Counted from the first letter of the stretch, positions 9,452 to 18,479 are shown. The stretch: DNA of 64,000 nt from Bradyrhizobium forestalis (GCF_002795245.1 NZ_PGVG01000016.1:1-64000); one strand, 5' to 3'. The notes: generated by a model from the sequence alone, not told the origin. A program made the numbers and translations.

Positions 9452-10293
9452 AATTCTTCGTAGCCGCCGCCCCAGAGCTCACACTCCGGTGCACCGACCA
9501 CAGAGACTCCAGCTCAAGAACGGCCGATCAGATCGATGCCTGAACAAAAGAGACCCCCATCGCACGCCGCTCCGAGCTCGTGCATTTCTCACACCTGACC
9601 AATCTTGCCTGCTGCAGCAGAGCACCCGCTCCTGAGTGGCCTCGATCAACACAGAAAACAGTCCAAGAGAAACGAAAGCCAACTTGCCTCATCGGAAGAG
9701 CAATGGCGTTCGCGTACTACTCCCGGGCAAGGTCGCACACGGCACGTTGGAATCGAAATTGGGCTGATCCATTGCCGTTGGAAGACCTAGCGGGATTTGA
9801 TGCCTGCAACTGACAGTTCTGATTCGCATTCATTCTTCACGCGAATGTCCTCACATCCGCGACAAACCGGGGCGGTCCTGCACAGCCACATACCCAATGC
9901 ACCTAAGATCTTGAGACCTTGAGGTCTCTCCTTGTGATCATGAAGCTTCAGAGTGATCGCCGCGCGCAGCTGTTCACGCCGCGATACAGCCGCTCTTGTT
10001 TACGTCAGATGCTACGAACCTCGCGCTTCGTCAGATTCAATATTTGCATTAGATCTCGGCAGGCCGACAGCCACTTGGCACACTGATGGCGAGATGAGGT
10101 AGTGCTCTCGAGGGACGCAGAACGGGCTTTGACCAGACGCTTGCAGGCGAACATCTCAGGCGATTGCGCAAAGCAAGACTGTTTTCACGAGCTTTGGCAA
10201 GGAAGCGCTTGGCTACAGATTTTCGCCGATCGACGCTCCAAGCACCCGAGCTTGCCTGCATCAACGCCGCAAGAATCCGCTGCTGAGAACGGA
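9452..10293. other. Non-coding region between effector remnant and ahpC
   Basis: About 840 bp without a gene I can support. Short frames lack motifs or start signals. No convincing tts box (the type III regulator site) was found upstream of the effector remnant, and no NifA site was found upstream of the ahpC promoter. Confidence 0.5.
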
Positions 10294-10309
10294 TGGCATA
10301 TAGCTTGCT
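10294..10309 (+). promoter_or_regulatory. Sigma-54 promoter for ahpCD
   Basis: TGGCAT-ATAGC-TTGCT has the correct GG-N10-GC spacing and lies about 48 bp upstream of the ahpC ATG. It suggests RpoN-dependent expression, plausibly with NifA, although no TGT-N10-ACA site was seen by eye. Confidence 0.7.
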
Positions 10310-10356
10310 TCAACAGTGAACTCAGCTTCTACAAAAAGCAAACTTGTGAGGACAGC

Positions 10357-10911
10357 ATGCTCGGAATTGGAAGTCAGTTGCCGCCATTCGAAATCACAGG
10401 CGTGAAGCCCGGTTTTCAAGCGCACGAAGAAGGAGGACAGAGTGCATTCGAGACGCTGACCGAAGCGAGCTTTCCAGAAAAATGGAAGATCATCTTCTTC
10501 TATCCCAAGGATTTTACCTTCGTCTGCCCGACAGAGATCGCTGAGTTTGCCCGCCTTTCCAAGGAATTCGCCGACCGCGACGCGGTTGTACTGGGTGGTT
10601 CGACTGACAATGAGTTCTGCAAGCTCGCTTGGCGCCGCTCACATGTCGATCTGCACAAACTGCCAATCTGGCAGTTTGCCGACACAAAGGGAACGCTCGT
10701 CGATGCTCTTGGCGTGCGTTCACCCGAAGGGGTTGCCTATCGTTACACCTTTGTTGTTGACCCCCAAAATACGATCCAGCACGTCTATGCGACCAATCTC
10801 AGTGTCGGCCGCAGTCCTAAGGACACTCTCCGCGTTCTGGACGCGCTGCAAACCGACGAGCTCTGTCCTTGCAACCGCGAAATCGGCGGCGAAACCTTGA
10901 AAGTTGCTTGA
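10357..10911 (+). CDS. ahpC: Alkyl hydroperoxide reductase AhpC (peroxiredoxin)
   Basis: This is a cytosolic thiol peroxidase that reduces H2O2, alkyl peroxides and peroxynitrite. The 184 residues are typical of the AhpC class. The peroxidatic Cys is in DFTFVCPTE (about residue 54) and the resolving Cys is in the LCPCN motif near the C-terminus. The start at 10357 follows GTGAGGAC and opens with the family-like MLGIGSQLPPFEI; a longer frame upstream would run through the promoter. ahpD follows after 6 bp, so they form an operon. The sigma-54 promoter and the location beside fix genes suggest protection of nitrogenase and electron-transfer flavoproteins from peroxide. Confidence 0.93.
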   Translation: MLGIGSQLPPFEITGVKPGFQAHEEGGQSAFETLTEASFPEKWKIIFFYPKDFTFVCPTEIAEFARLSKEFADRDAVVLGGSTDNEFCKLAWRRSHVDLHKLPIWQFADTKGTLVDALGVRSPEGVAYRYTFVVDPQNTIQHVYATNLSVGRSPKDTLRVLDALQTDELCPCNREIGGETLKVA

Positions 10912-10917
10912 GGCAGC

Positions 10918-11466
10918 ATGTCGTCGATCGAACAACTAAGCGACACGATTCCCGATTTCGCGAAGGATGTCAGGCTTAACTTGACCTCCTTGGTGGCCGA
11001 TGAGACGCTTTCGCCGCAACGAAAATACGGGCTGCTGCTGGCGAGCGCAATTGCCACCCGCAATGCAGCCCTGATTGCCGCGATGGAATCGGCTGCGTCC
11101 ACTGTGATGACATCTGTGGCGATCGCCGCGGCGAAAGCCGCAGCCAGCTTGATGGCGATGAACAACGTTTATTACCGCTTCGCTCACCTTGTTTCCAACC
11201 CCGAATACAAAGCGATGCCGCCACGACTGCGTATGAACGTGATCGGCAATCCCGGCGTGGACAAGTCCGATTTCGAGCTGTGGTCGCTTGCGGTCTCCGC
11301 CATAAACGGCTGCGGTGCCTGCATCGATGCCCATGAAAGGACACTGAGAGCCGCGGGCGTCAATTCCGACGCGATCCAGACCGCCGTGCGCTTTGCCGCG
11401 ATCATGCAGTCAGTGGCGATCGCAATCGAGGCCGCTGGGCCCAACCCCTCTCAGGCGAGCGGCTGA
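10918..11466 (+). CDS. ahpD: Alkylhydroperoxidase AhpD (carboxymuconolactone decarboxylase family)
   Basis: AhpD acts with AhpC, reducing it or directly breaking down peroxides. The 182-residue protein carries the catalytic CxxC with its charge relay in NGCGACIDAHE (about 130-140), which is the AhpD signature. The N-terminal half is Ala-rich and helical. It starts 6 bp after ahpC and belongs to the same operon. The coding sequence ends inside an imperfect tandem repeat of about 20 bp (11446-11487). It converges on fixX, which ends 244 bp away. Confidence 0.9.
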   Translation: MSSIEQLSDTIPDFAKDVRLNLTSLVADETLSPQRKYGLLLASAIATRNAALIAAMESAASTVMTSVAIAAAKAAASLMAMNNVYYRFAHLVSNPEYKAMPPRLRMNVIGNPGVDKSDFELWSLAVSAINGCGACIDAHERTLRAAGVNSDAIQTAVRFAAIMQSVAIAIEAAGPNPSQASG

Positions 11467-11710
11467 CCCTCTCATGCGAGGGGCTGATCCTTCCTCTGCC
11501 ATCCGATCGACTGCATTGTGGCGCCACTCAGTAACGCCACAACCAGTCCTTCGCGGCTCCCGCACAAGCGACACATCTGCACGCCATGGTTTGTGCAGCG
11601 TCCCCACGAAGAGCGTCTTGCTCGAATTCCAGCCGCCGCGCAAGTGACGCGGAATGCGCCACTGATGCGGTGAGACCCTGCCTAACTCGCACCACGGCTC
11701 TGTTTCACCA

Positions 11711-12007
11711 TCACCCAAACTTGAATTGTACCCCGTATCCGCCGCGCGGATGGCTCCATTCGATGTCGCCGGTGGGCTCGGCGATGACGCGGCAGGTACC
11801 GCACTCGATGCAGCCGTCAACTGTTATCTCGACTTGGCCATCGTCGTTGAGCTCGTAGCATCGCGCGGGGCAGGCTTTCAAAAGTGCAAGTAGCTGCGGC
11901 GATGGTGTCGTGTGCGCACGGACCTTGACGTGAGGGTGACCGATGTCGACAAGATAGCGGTTGTAATACAGCTTGTCTTCGACGCGCACTAGAGATTCGA
12001 CATTCAT
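11711..12007 (-). CDS. fixX: Ferredoxin-like protein FixX
   Basis: FixX is the ferredoxin-like partner of the FixABCX electron-bifurcating complex, which drives low-potential electrons towards nitrogenase. It has 98 residues, as in rhizobia. Cysteines in CPARCYE and CIECGTCRVI provide the iron-sulphur ligands. The start at 12007 (MNVESLVRVEDKL) follows GGAAGG on the minus strand; earlier Mets in the frame are not conserved. It lies 37 bp downstream of fixC and is the last gene of the fix operon. Confidence 0.93.
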   Translation of the reverse strand: MNVESLVRVEDKLYYNRYLVDIGHPHVKVRAHTTPSPQLLALLKACPARCYELNDDGQVEITVDGCIECGTCRVIAEPTGDIEWSHPRGGYGVQFKFG

Positions 12008-12044
12008 GCTTTGACCTTCCATCGTTGGGCTCACACTGTCGCGG

Positions 12045-13352
12045 TCAGCGCCAGGCCCGGGCAAAACGACAAGCATCACCGAACAGACCTGTCCACGACC
12101 GCGCCCTGACAAAGGATTTCAGGGTCGCCTTCTCCTTCTCAGCCTTGGGCGTACCATCGACGCGCACAAAGTTTTGCATCGCCTTGGAGATTAGCTGCGG
12201 ATAGGTGAGAAAGAAGTTTTGTGACTGGGTATGCATTAGGGGCGGTAAATCCTTGTACTTCTTCAGATCTTTGATGACGAAGGAATCGTCTAGCATCTTC
12301 TTGTAGATCGATAGATTTGCTGCACTCATCGGCTCGCCGCGCGATTTCACGAGACCTATCGCTTCGGCGGCGATGCGGCCGGAAGTCATCGCGAGATTGG
12401 AACCCTCACGATGAACGGCATTGTTGAGTTGGGCCGCATCGCCCACTACGACCCAGCCTTCCCCATAAAGCTGCGGGATCGACTTGTACCCGCCTTCAGG
12501 GATGAGGTGGGCCGAATACTCCTTGACTTCGGACCCTGCTATCAGGGGCGCCACGGAGGGGTGACGCTTGAATTGATCGAGCAGGCCGTAGGGCGTCTGG
12601 CTCGTGCGCTGGAAGTCGGCGACGAGACAACCGATGCCGAGCGAAATGCACTCTTTGTTGGCATAGATGAAACCCATTCCGGTCATGCCGCGGGAAATGG
12701 TACCGGCCGCCTCGATCACGACGCCTTCATCGCCCCTAAGATTGAAGCGCGCCTCGATAGTCTCGCGGGGCAAGAAGTGCATCTCTTTCACCGCGAGCGC
12801 AACGTTGTCGGGTCTCGGTCGCGCGCGTAGGCCCGCGCGCGTCCCGAGTAGGCCATTGACCCCCTCGGCCAGCACGACGACATCGGCATGTATTTCGCCG
12901 TCTCGACGATCTGTACGAACACCGACGATCCTTTCACGCTCGCCCCGTACGAGCTCGGTGACGGTCGTCTCGCACAGCAAGGTCACGCCAGCCTCCCGCA
13001 CCTTGGAAGAGAACCATTTGTCAAACTGGGCGCGTATAATCGTGTACCGGTTCGGCCGTTCCTCGTTGAAGTCGTCTGAACGGTAATGCATGCCAACATG
13101 GGAGCGATCGTCCATCATCCAGAACCGCTGCTCAATCAGGTGACGTTCGAGCGGCGCCTCCTCTCGAAACTCGGGGACCAGCTTTTCCATCATGTCGGCA
13201 TAGAGGATGGCGCCCTGCACATTCTTCGATCCGGGATATTCGCCGCGCTCGAGCTGCAGCACCTTCATGCCGCGTTTGGCCATGGTCAATGCCGCCGCGT
13301 TGCCGGCCATACCGGCTCCGACCACGATCGCATCGAATCTCTCTTCAATCAT
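12045..13352 (-). CDS. fixC: FixC, FAD-dependent electron transfer flavoprotein:quinone oxidoreductase-like
   Basis: FixC is the flavoprotein dehydrogenase that passes electrons between the FixAB flavoprotein, quinone and FixX at the membrane. It has 435 residues. The N-terminal FAD motif is FDAIVVGAGMAGNAAAL (about 6-22), and the second FAD block GWVVVGDAAQLNN occurs near residue 300. ATG 13352 is chosen over 13358 because AAGGAG ends six bases before it, whereas the earlier ATG abuts the Shine-Dalgarno sequence. fixB ends 12 bp upstream. Confidence 0.95.
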   Translation of the reverse strand: MIEERFDAIVVGAGMAGNAAALTMAKRGMKVLQLERGEYPGSKNVQGAILYADMMEKLVPEFREEAPLERHLIEQRFWMMDDRSHVGMHYRSDDFNEERPNRYTIIRAQFDKWFSSKVREAGVTLLCETTVTELVRGERERIVGVRTDRRDGEIHADVVVLAEGVNGLLGTRAGLRARPRPDNVALAVKEMHFLPRETIEARFNLRGDEGVVIEAAGTISRGMTGMGFIYANKECISLGIGCLVADFQRTSQTPYGLLDQFKRHPSVAPLIAGSEVKEYSAHLIPEGGYKSIPQLYGEGWVVVGDAAQLNNAVHREGSNLAMTSGRIAAEAIGLVKSRGEPMSAANLSIYKKMLDDSFVIKDLKKYKDLPPLMHTQSQNFFLTYPQLISKAMQNFVRVDGTPKAEKEKATLKSFVRARSWTGLFGDACRFARAWR

Positions 13353-13364
13353 TATCATCTCCTT

Positions 13365-14474
13365 CTAGACAGCGATCCGGGCGCGCGAATTCGGCAAAAG
13401 CCGAGCGCGAAATGCGGCCGTCAGCGCCGGTAGCAATTGAATGGCGTCACTGACGATCGCGAGATGGGCGAAGTCAAAGATCGGAGCGTTCTTATCAGTA
13501 TTGACGGCGACGATCAGATCCGCACCCTCCACGCCAACCCGGTGCTGGATCGCGCCGGAAATGCCGGCGGCAATATAGAGCTTCGGCCGGATGGTTTTGC
13601 CCGTCTGGCCGATTTGCCGGTCAGACGTAACCCACCCTTTTTGCACGAGAGGACGCGAGCAGCCATATTCAGCGCCAAGCAGAGTTGCGAGCTCGCGCAC
13701 CAACCGAAAGTTCTCAGGCGATCCCAGTCCCAGGCCGCCCGCAACCACGACATCGGCATAGGCCAGATTGGAGGTCTCTGCATCGCGGTCGGGTAGGAAC
13801 GACAGTACCTTCGTGACAATGTCATCTTCCACAAGACCGAGCGGATGGACGATGATACGAGCGGCATCGCGTACGACGCGCTCAGGCATCGGCATGACCC
13901 GCGGGCGGACGGTTGCCATCTGCGGACGATAATTCAAGGTATAGATCGTGCAGAGCAGCGAGCCGCCAAAGGTCGGACGCGTCGCCGCCAGCGAACCATC
14001 GGCGTCGACGTCCAGCGCGGTGCAGTCGGCTGTGAGCCCCGTCGACAGAGTCGTCGCCACGGAACCTGCGAGATCGCGACCGAGCGTCGTCGCCCCCAAC
14101 AGTAGGATCTCGGGCTTGTAGGTGTTGACGAGTTCGGTTAGCGCTTTGGTGTAGGATTCGTTGCGGTAATCCGACAAAACATTGTCGCTTACGAGATAGG
14201 CCATATCGGCGCCATAGCAAAATGCGTCAAGCGCGGCGTTACGTGTGTGCTGCCCCTCCGGACCGATAACGACAGCAGCAAGATTCACCTTTAGCCTGTC
14301 GGCCAGCCTGCGGCCCGCCCCCATGAGCTCCCAGGAGACCGGATGCACCCGGCCGCGCTCCAGCTCAACGAAGACCCAGACGTGCTTGTAGGCCTTAAAG
14401 TGCTCCGGCAGTTCTTTTTTGGCCCCTGCGCGACCGGCCGCCGCCGGCATGGCCGTTCTGGTGACATTGCTCAT
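13365..14474 (-). CDS. fixB: FixB, electron transfer flavoprotein alpha subunit
   Basis: FixB is the alpha subunit of the FixAB flavoprotein. It has 369 residues. The C-terminal FAD-binding half is recognisable from VVAGGLGLGSPENF, IGQTGKTIRPKLYIAAGISGAIQH and IVAVNTDKNAPIF. The N-terminal Ala-rich extension before the family-like YKHVWVFVEL is normal in FixB. Its partner FixA is required for function, but only a fixA remnant lies upstream, so an intact fixA must be elsewhere in the genome. It is probably transcribed from the -24/-12 promoter at 15231-15246. Confidence 0.95.
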   Translation of the reverse strand: MSNVTRTAMPAAAGRAGAKKELPEHFKAYKHVWVFVELERGRVHPVSWELMGAGRRLADRLKVNLAAVVIGPEGQHTRNAALDAFCYGADMAYLVSDNVLSDYRNESYTKALTELVNTYKPEILLLGATTLGRDLAGSVATTLSTGLTADCTALDVDADGSLAATRPTFGGSLLCTIYTLNYRPQMATVRPRVMPMPERVVRDAARIIVHPLGLVEDDIVTKVLSFLPDRDAETSNLAYADVVVAGGLGLGSPENFRLVRELATLLGAEYGCSRPLVQKGWVTSDRQIGQTGKTIRPKLYIAAGISGAIQHRVGVEGADLIVAVNTDKNAPIFDFAHLAIVSDAIQLLPALTAAFRARLLPNSRARIAV

Positions 14475-14477
14475 AAT

Positions 14478-15020
14478 CTAAATTCCCCTCAAAGATAGGC
14501 GCGCCCGCGCCACAGGTTTGCTTTTTGGCTTCGATAACTGAAGATCACTTTCGGTCAGCGAAGGGCCGGCTGCTCTGCCCCTGCTTGATCCGACCGGCCG
14601 CACAACAAGAGGCGTCGTCGCGATAGACGTATCGGTCCGGCCGGATTTGGAGCGGTCTTCCACACTGGACGCTTGCGCGCCAGGTTCGACGAGCGCCACC
14701 GCAGCGGCCAGGGCGCCGCGGTGGTTGTGACCGGTCGCTTCCATGCCTGAGTTGGCGAGTCCGTTCGCTGCGCAATACCTGCGCCTCACTTTCGGCCCAC
14801 CAGCTCCACATTGACTGTGACGACGAGCGCGATCCTGGCAACGCACCTGTCACGCGATCCATGCCGAGCCTCCAGCGCCGACAGCCCGTATGGGCCCACG
14901 TTGGCCCTCTTCCTGACGCATGTTGCTATCCGCCATGAGATGGATACAAATCTGAGCGGAATCCGGGGCCGACTTGATCCGGACGACGCTGGGCATACCC
15001 TCTCCGAGTGTAGCGCGAAC
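14478..15020 (-). pseudogene. fixA remnant (electron transfer flavoprotein beta subunit)
   Basis: Between nifW and fixB a short stretch still encodes the FixA/EtfB N-terminus: SVVRIKSAPDSAQICIHL, continuing with NMRQ, at about 14925-14995. This matches the family pattern VVCIKQVPDSAQIRVHP...MRQG. The frame then diverges and stops at 14850. The rest (14478-14850) has no continuous FixA frame. An intact fixA would need about 850 bp, and only about 540 bp of low-coding sequence remains, so the gene is both shortened and frameshifted. Confidence 0.65.
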
Positions 15021-15046
15021 GGGCGACTTATCCATTGACCACCATC

Positions 15047-15463
15047 TCACCGTCCATACGGAGCTTTGATTGTGTCAAAGACCGTTTCGAACGGACCTGG
15101 CGCGATCGTAGGCCACGAGATGATGGCGCAGGGCTCGGCAGGCACTAAAAGCAGCATCATAAGTCTTCCTTCAATCTCATCTCGGACGACTACCATCTGT
15201 CGGCATCGATGATCGGATAGGCAGGACAACAGCAAGTGTCGTACCAGTTGCAAAAAACAGTGAAAGTCAGTCGAAAGTAATGGTTTGGCAGACACTTGAA
15301 ATATCCGCTGGTACCGTGGACACGACCAGTCCAGACATGGGTCGGGAATACGACAGCCGCCGCTCGGGTGATAGCTGCAGAGAGTTGACCCGGATAAAGA
15401 CGAAGGCCGCACATCGGGTTGCCACGGTGCCCCGTCGGGCACACCTTGCAGTGGAACGCTAGA
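15047..15463. other. Spacer between nifW and the fixA remnant
   Basis: About 420 bp. Two overlapping minus-strand frames occur (15190-15444, ending with a Cys-rich CNWYDTCCCPAYP segment, and 15047-15442). Neither has a recognised family, and both run through the -24/-12 promoter, so I do not call them genes. Confidence 0.4.
15231..15246 (-). promoter_or_regulatory. Sigma-54 promoter for the fix(A)BCX region
   Basis: On the minus strand the sequence is TGGTAC-GACAC-TTGCT, with ten bases between GG and GC. It lies upstream of the fixA remnant and fixBCX and downstream of nifW. No TGT-N10-ACA element was found in the next 200 bp. It was probably the original fixABCX promoter and now gives a long leader to fixB. 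Confidence 0.6.
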
Positions 15464-15805
15464 TCACTTCAGCTCGCTCAATGGGACAAAGGCCGCCGCC
15501 TTCTTAGGGTCTGCGGCCGCCTCCTTCAAAACCTTGAACACTCGCTGGTCGATCGGTGACGATGCCACGAAATCGGCATAGGCCCGCTCCAGCATCGCCT
15601 TGCACCGAGCTCTGATTTCCGGCTCTGCGGCACCTGCAAATTGCTCTTTTGCAAAGTATTGTCCCATGCGCTTTAAGATGTGAAGGCGCGCGACATTCAC
15701 GATCTTAGGATCGTAATCGACGCCAAGTAGCGAAAAAAAATCCTCCGCCGATGAGGCCTTGCTGAGCCGATCGAGGATACCGATTGCCGGGGATGAGTTG
15801 ATCAT
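15464..15805 (-). CDS. nifW: Nitrogenase-stabilising/protective protein NifW
   Basis: NifW associates with the MoFe protein and is thought to protect it from oxygen or help its maturation. The 113 residues are the usual size, with the family blocks LSKASSAEDFFSLLGV, DPKIVNVARLHILKRM and CKAMLERAYADF. The start at 15805 follows AAGGAG by eight bases; the longer upstream frame has no such signal. It lies 325 bp downstream of nifV, and the nifW-then-fix order is typical of Bradyrhizobium. Confidence 0.95.
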   Translation of the reverse strand: MINSSPAIGILDRLSKASSAEDFFSLLGVDYDPKIVNVARLHILKRMGQYFAKEQFAGAAEPEIRARCKAMLERAYADFVASSPIDQRVFKVLKEAAADPKKAAAFVPLSELK

Positions 15806-16130
15806 GGAAAATTCTCCTTCGGATTTGAGGGGGTGGCGCCTGTTGACTGCTGGCGGGATCAATGGCCAGACCACGATCGAGGCTGTCGCTAGTCAGGACG
15901 GTCGCCGGACCGGAACTCAGCGCGAGAACACGCCGATTGGCAGTGCGGGGCGGCTCGCCATTGGGTAGGAGATCGCAGCATGTATGGCGGAACGGGAAGT
16001 AAGATCTGGAGGTGAGATCGCGCCAGGGGATCTGACGTGCGAAAGCAGGACGCCGTTCGGGCCCATCAGCGATATCGGACGCCATCCTTGCGGCGCGTCT
16101 GTTTACGCAAACGCTGCTGGACACGGCTTT
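15806..16130. other. Intergenic region between nifV and nifW
   Basis: 325 bp with no supported gene. No -24/-12 promoter with correct spacing was found on the minus strand, so nifW may be read from the nifH promoter or from a promoter I cannot recognise. Confidence 0.5.
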
Positions 16131-17336
16131 TCACGCGGGGTGGGTTGCCAGGCATCCGCACACGTCGCGCCAGATCGCCGCCACGGTTTCGCGTTCGACC
16201 GGCCGCTTGTACTCAATGGCATATTTGCGGACTTGCGACAGAATCTGTGTGGCTTCATCGGCGCTGGCGACGAGCTGCAGTTCATCGAGTAACGCGGTGA
16301 TCGCCCCAAGTCCGGAATGCTTGCCGATCACAAAGCGGTTGCTGCGACCAAACAAAACAGGATCAAGCGATTGATAGGTGCGTTGATCCTTCAAAAGGCC
16401 ATCGACATGAATGCCGGATTCGTGCGTAAATACATGCTCTCCGACGATGGCCTTGTTCACAGGAATCGCACGTGCGGCCGCGCCTGCTACCACCGCGGCG
16501 ACGTTCCCGAGCTCCGGAAGTATGATGCCAGTCTCGCGCCCGTAGAGCTGCTTGAGTGCGACCGCGATTTCCTCGAGCGGGGCATTTCCGGCCCGCTCGC
16601 CCAACCCGATGACGGTCACTGAGGCGTGGCTCACGCCGGCCTTGATAGCGGAGAGCGTGTTGGCGGTTGCGAGTCCGAGATCATCGTGACCGTGAAATTC
16701 GAGTTCGAGATCGGTGGTCGCACGCAAATTCCTGACCAGCACGTAGGTTGCGTCGGGATCGAGCACACTGAGCGTATCTGCAATACGAAAGCGACGCGCG
16801 CCCGCGGCTTTTGCAGTTGCCATCAGTCTGATGAGAAAATCGATGTCGGCGCGGGAGGAGTCCTCACCACCGACGGCGACCTCAAGTCCGCGCGCACAGG
16901 CATAGCCTACCAATCGTTTCATCCGTTCCAGCGCCAGGTCGCGATGACCACCTAGCTTGGCCGCGATCTGGACATCGGAGGTCGGGATCGACATATTGAT
17001 CATGGACACCTTTGCTTCGATCGCCGCGTCGACATCCGATTCTCGCATCCGGCACCAGCCTATGGTGGTCAGCGGAAGATCTGCTTCGACAATGGCGCGA
17101 ATGGCGGCGATCTCCTCGTTGCCCATCGCCGGCGTGCCGGCCTCGATCTCCGTGACTCCGGCCCGCGCCAGCGCCTGCGCGATCGCTAGCTTTTCCTCTG
17201 TGGTGAACGCAACGCCAGGTGCCTGCTCACCGTCGCGTAATGTCGTGTCGTTGAGCACGGTGGGCTTGGCGCGCACCTGGTCGGACCAAGACGATTTTGC
17301 GGCGGTGCTAGCGGCAATCACGCGAGAGCTCCTCAT
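16131..17336 (-). CDS. nifV: Homocitrate synthase NifV
   Basis: NifV condenses acetyl-CoA with 2-oxoglutarate to make homocitrate, the organic ligand of FeMo-cofactor. The 401 residues form a DRE-TIM metallolyase. Visible motifs are the active-site NDTTLRDGEQAPGVAF (about 28-43), metal and substrate residues in FHGHDDLGLATAN, GLGERAGNAPLEE, and the HVFTHESGIHVDG motif with metal-binding His. Most rhizobia lack nifV and receive homocitrate from the host; photosynthetic and free-living diazotrophic bradyrhizobia and Azorhizobium have it. Its position between nifQ and nifW, in line with nifH, suggests NifA control and the ability to make active nitrogenase outside the nodule. Confidence 0.95.
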   Translation of the reverse strand: MRSSRVIAASTAAKSSWSDQVRAKPTVLNDTTLRDGEQAPGVAFTTEEKLAIAQALARAGVTEIEAGTPAMGNEEIAAIRAIVEADLPLTTIGWCRMRESDVDAAIEAKVSMINMSIPTSDVQIAAKLGGHRDLALERMKRLVGYACARGLEVAVGGEDSSRADIDFLIRLMATAKAAGARRFRIADTLSVLDPDATYVLVRNLRATTDLELEFHGHDDLGLATANTLSAIKAGVSHASVTVIGLGERAGNAPLEEIAVALKQLYGRETGIILPELGNVAAVVAGAAARAIPVNKAIVGEHVFTHESGIHVDGLLKDQRTYQSLDPVLFGRSNRFVIGKHSGLGAITALLDELQLVASADEATQILSQVRKYAIEYKRPVERETVAAIWRDVCGCLATHPA

Positions 17337-17538
17337 TGTTTGACCTACCTAAGCTTCAGCAAATGGATTGTCGTAAATGCGACAGGCCTATGAAGCGGAC
17401 GCCTTGCCTACTGCCCCGCCGAGTTCGAACTTTAATGCAGTTGCGGCCTGCCAGGATGTGAGAATTGTTGCGGAGCACTTGAGCCCGCCGCCGCCTTGGA
17501 CACATGGTCACTCGCTCGAAACGGCGTCAGCCGCGCCC

Positions 17539-18330
17539 TCAACCTTCCGCGCGGCTTACCGAATCCTGCGAGGCTTTCCCCGATGATGGTGCGATCGCGG
17601 ACCCTTGTGGCGGTTCAGAAGGCCAGCCGCCGGCAACGACCGGCCGAGCCGCCTGCAACAGACAATCGCGCCGGCGCTCAGCCATCCGGCTCTCACCGCT
17701 TTCTTCGGCGAAGCAGATGTTGAAGTCGTCACATTGGTTGCACACGGGTGTCGTGCACATCGCGAGGCCTTCATTTTCACAAAGCATGCGGTAGAAGAAG
17801 CGCTTCCAGCGCATATTGTTGACATTGCGCGCGGCGAGCGGCGCGAAATGGCGGCTCAGCAGCCGGGAGAGTTCGCCGCGATTGCGCAAGCCGAGAGCTT
17901 CCCAAAGATGGCCTGGCTCAATGGCGCGCCGCGCTATCATCGCAGCCAGCCAGTGGCCGATATCCCGTTCCGTCGAGCGTTGCTTGAGCAAGAGATCGCG
18001 CAGCATTGCGATCTCTTCGTCCCCTTCGCACTTAAAAACCGAGAGCTGCTCCGCCAGCTTGATCTCAAGCGAGGGAAAGCACTGCTCCAGCAAGGCCGCC
18101 AGTTCAAGGCCGGACAGGCCGGCCTTCTCGGGAAGGGAGCCACCATCCATTGTGGCAGCCGCCAAGATAGACGCCAGGACATGGCGATCGAAATTGCTGT
18201 CAATGGCAATATCGGCATCTGCAGGAGGCACACCGGTGAGCAGACGGTAGGTTGCAATTCCCATGTGTATCTGGCTGTTGGCATCAACTGCACAAGCAGC
18301 CATGAACGGAAGGTATTGCGCTTCGAACAT
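17539..18330 (-). CDS. nifQ: NifQ, molybdenum donor protein
   Basis: NifQ is an iron-sulphur/molybdenum protein that supplies Mo for FeMo-cofactor. It has 263 residues. The diagnostic cysteine array C-x4-C-x2-C-x5-C is present as C192, C197, C200 and C206. The C-terminus (after about 215) extends beyond the array with low-complexity Ser/Pro-rich sequence, longer than many NifQ proteins. Alternative starts within the first 25 codons cannot be excluded. It follows nifH by 148 bp, across a strong stem-loop. Confidence 0.93.
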   Translation of the reverse strand: MFEAQYLPFMAACAVDANSQIHMGIATYRLLTGVPPADADIAIDSNFDRHVLASILAAATMDGGSLPEKAGLSGLELAALLEQCFPSLEIKLAEQLSVFKCEGDEEIAMLRDLLLKQRSTERDIGHWLAAMIARRAIEPGHLWEALGLRNRGELSRLLSRHFAPLAARNVNNMRWKRFFYRMLCENEGLAMCTTPVCNQCDDFNICFAEESGESRMAERRRDCLLQAARPVVAGGWPSEPPQGSAIAPSSGKASQDSVSRAEG

Positions 18331-18458
18331 ATTTTGAGGGTTCCACAGCAGTCAGGTTTTCCCTGCCGCATCCTGGTTTTGGTCAAGATCGATCGTCAGA
18401 ATGCCGGCCTCCCGGGATGCGTCGGTGAGGGAGACCGGCATTCGTCGCGCGCCTTCGC

Positions 18459-18479
18459 AAGGCCGCGACTCGCGGCCTT
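18459..18479. repeat. Perfect stem-loop at the nifH stop codon
   Basis: AAGGCCGCG and CGCGGCCTT form a perfect 9-bp stem with a 3-base loop, starting at the last base of the nifH stop codon region. There is no T-run, so it is more likely an mRNA-stabilising or attenuating structure between nifH and nifQ than a full terminator. Confidence 0.7.

Noticed and set aside
10010..10045. Two GTCAG-containing words resembling a type III tts box
   Set aside because: Conserved interior bases are missing and it points away from the effector remnant.
14775..14790. -24/-12-like element AGGCGC-AGGTA-TTGCG on the minus strand
   Set aside because: The spacing is right but the -24 box is poor, and it lies within the fixA remnant; the element at 15231 is better.
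15190..15444. Cys-rich 84-codon minus-strand frame after nifW
   Set aside because: It has no start signal or family and overlaps a -24/-12 promoter; probably chance.
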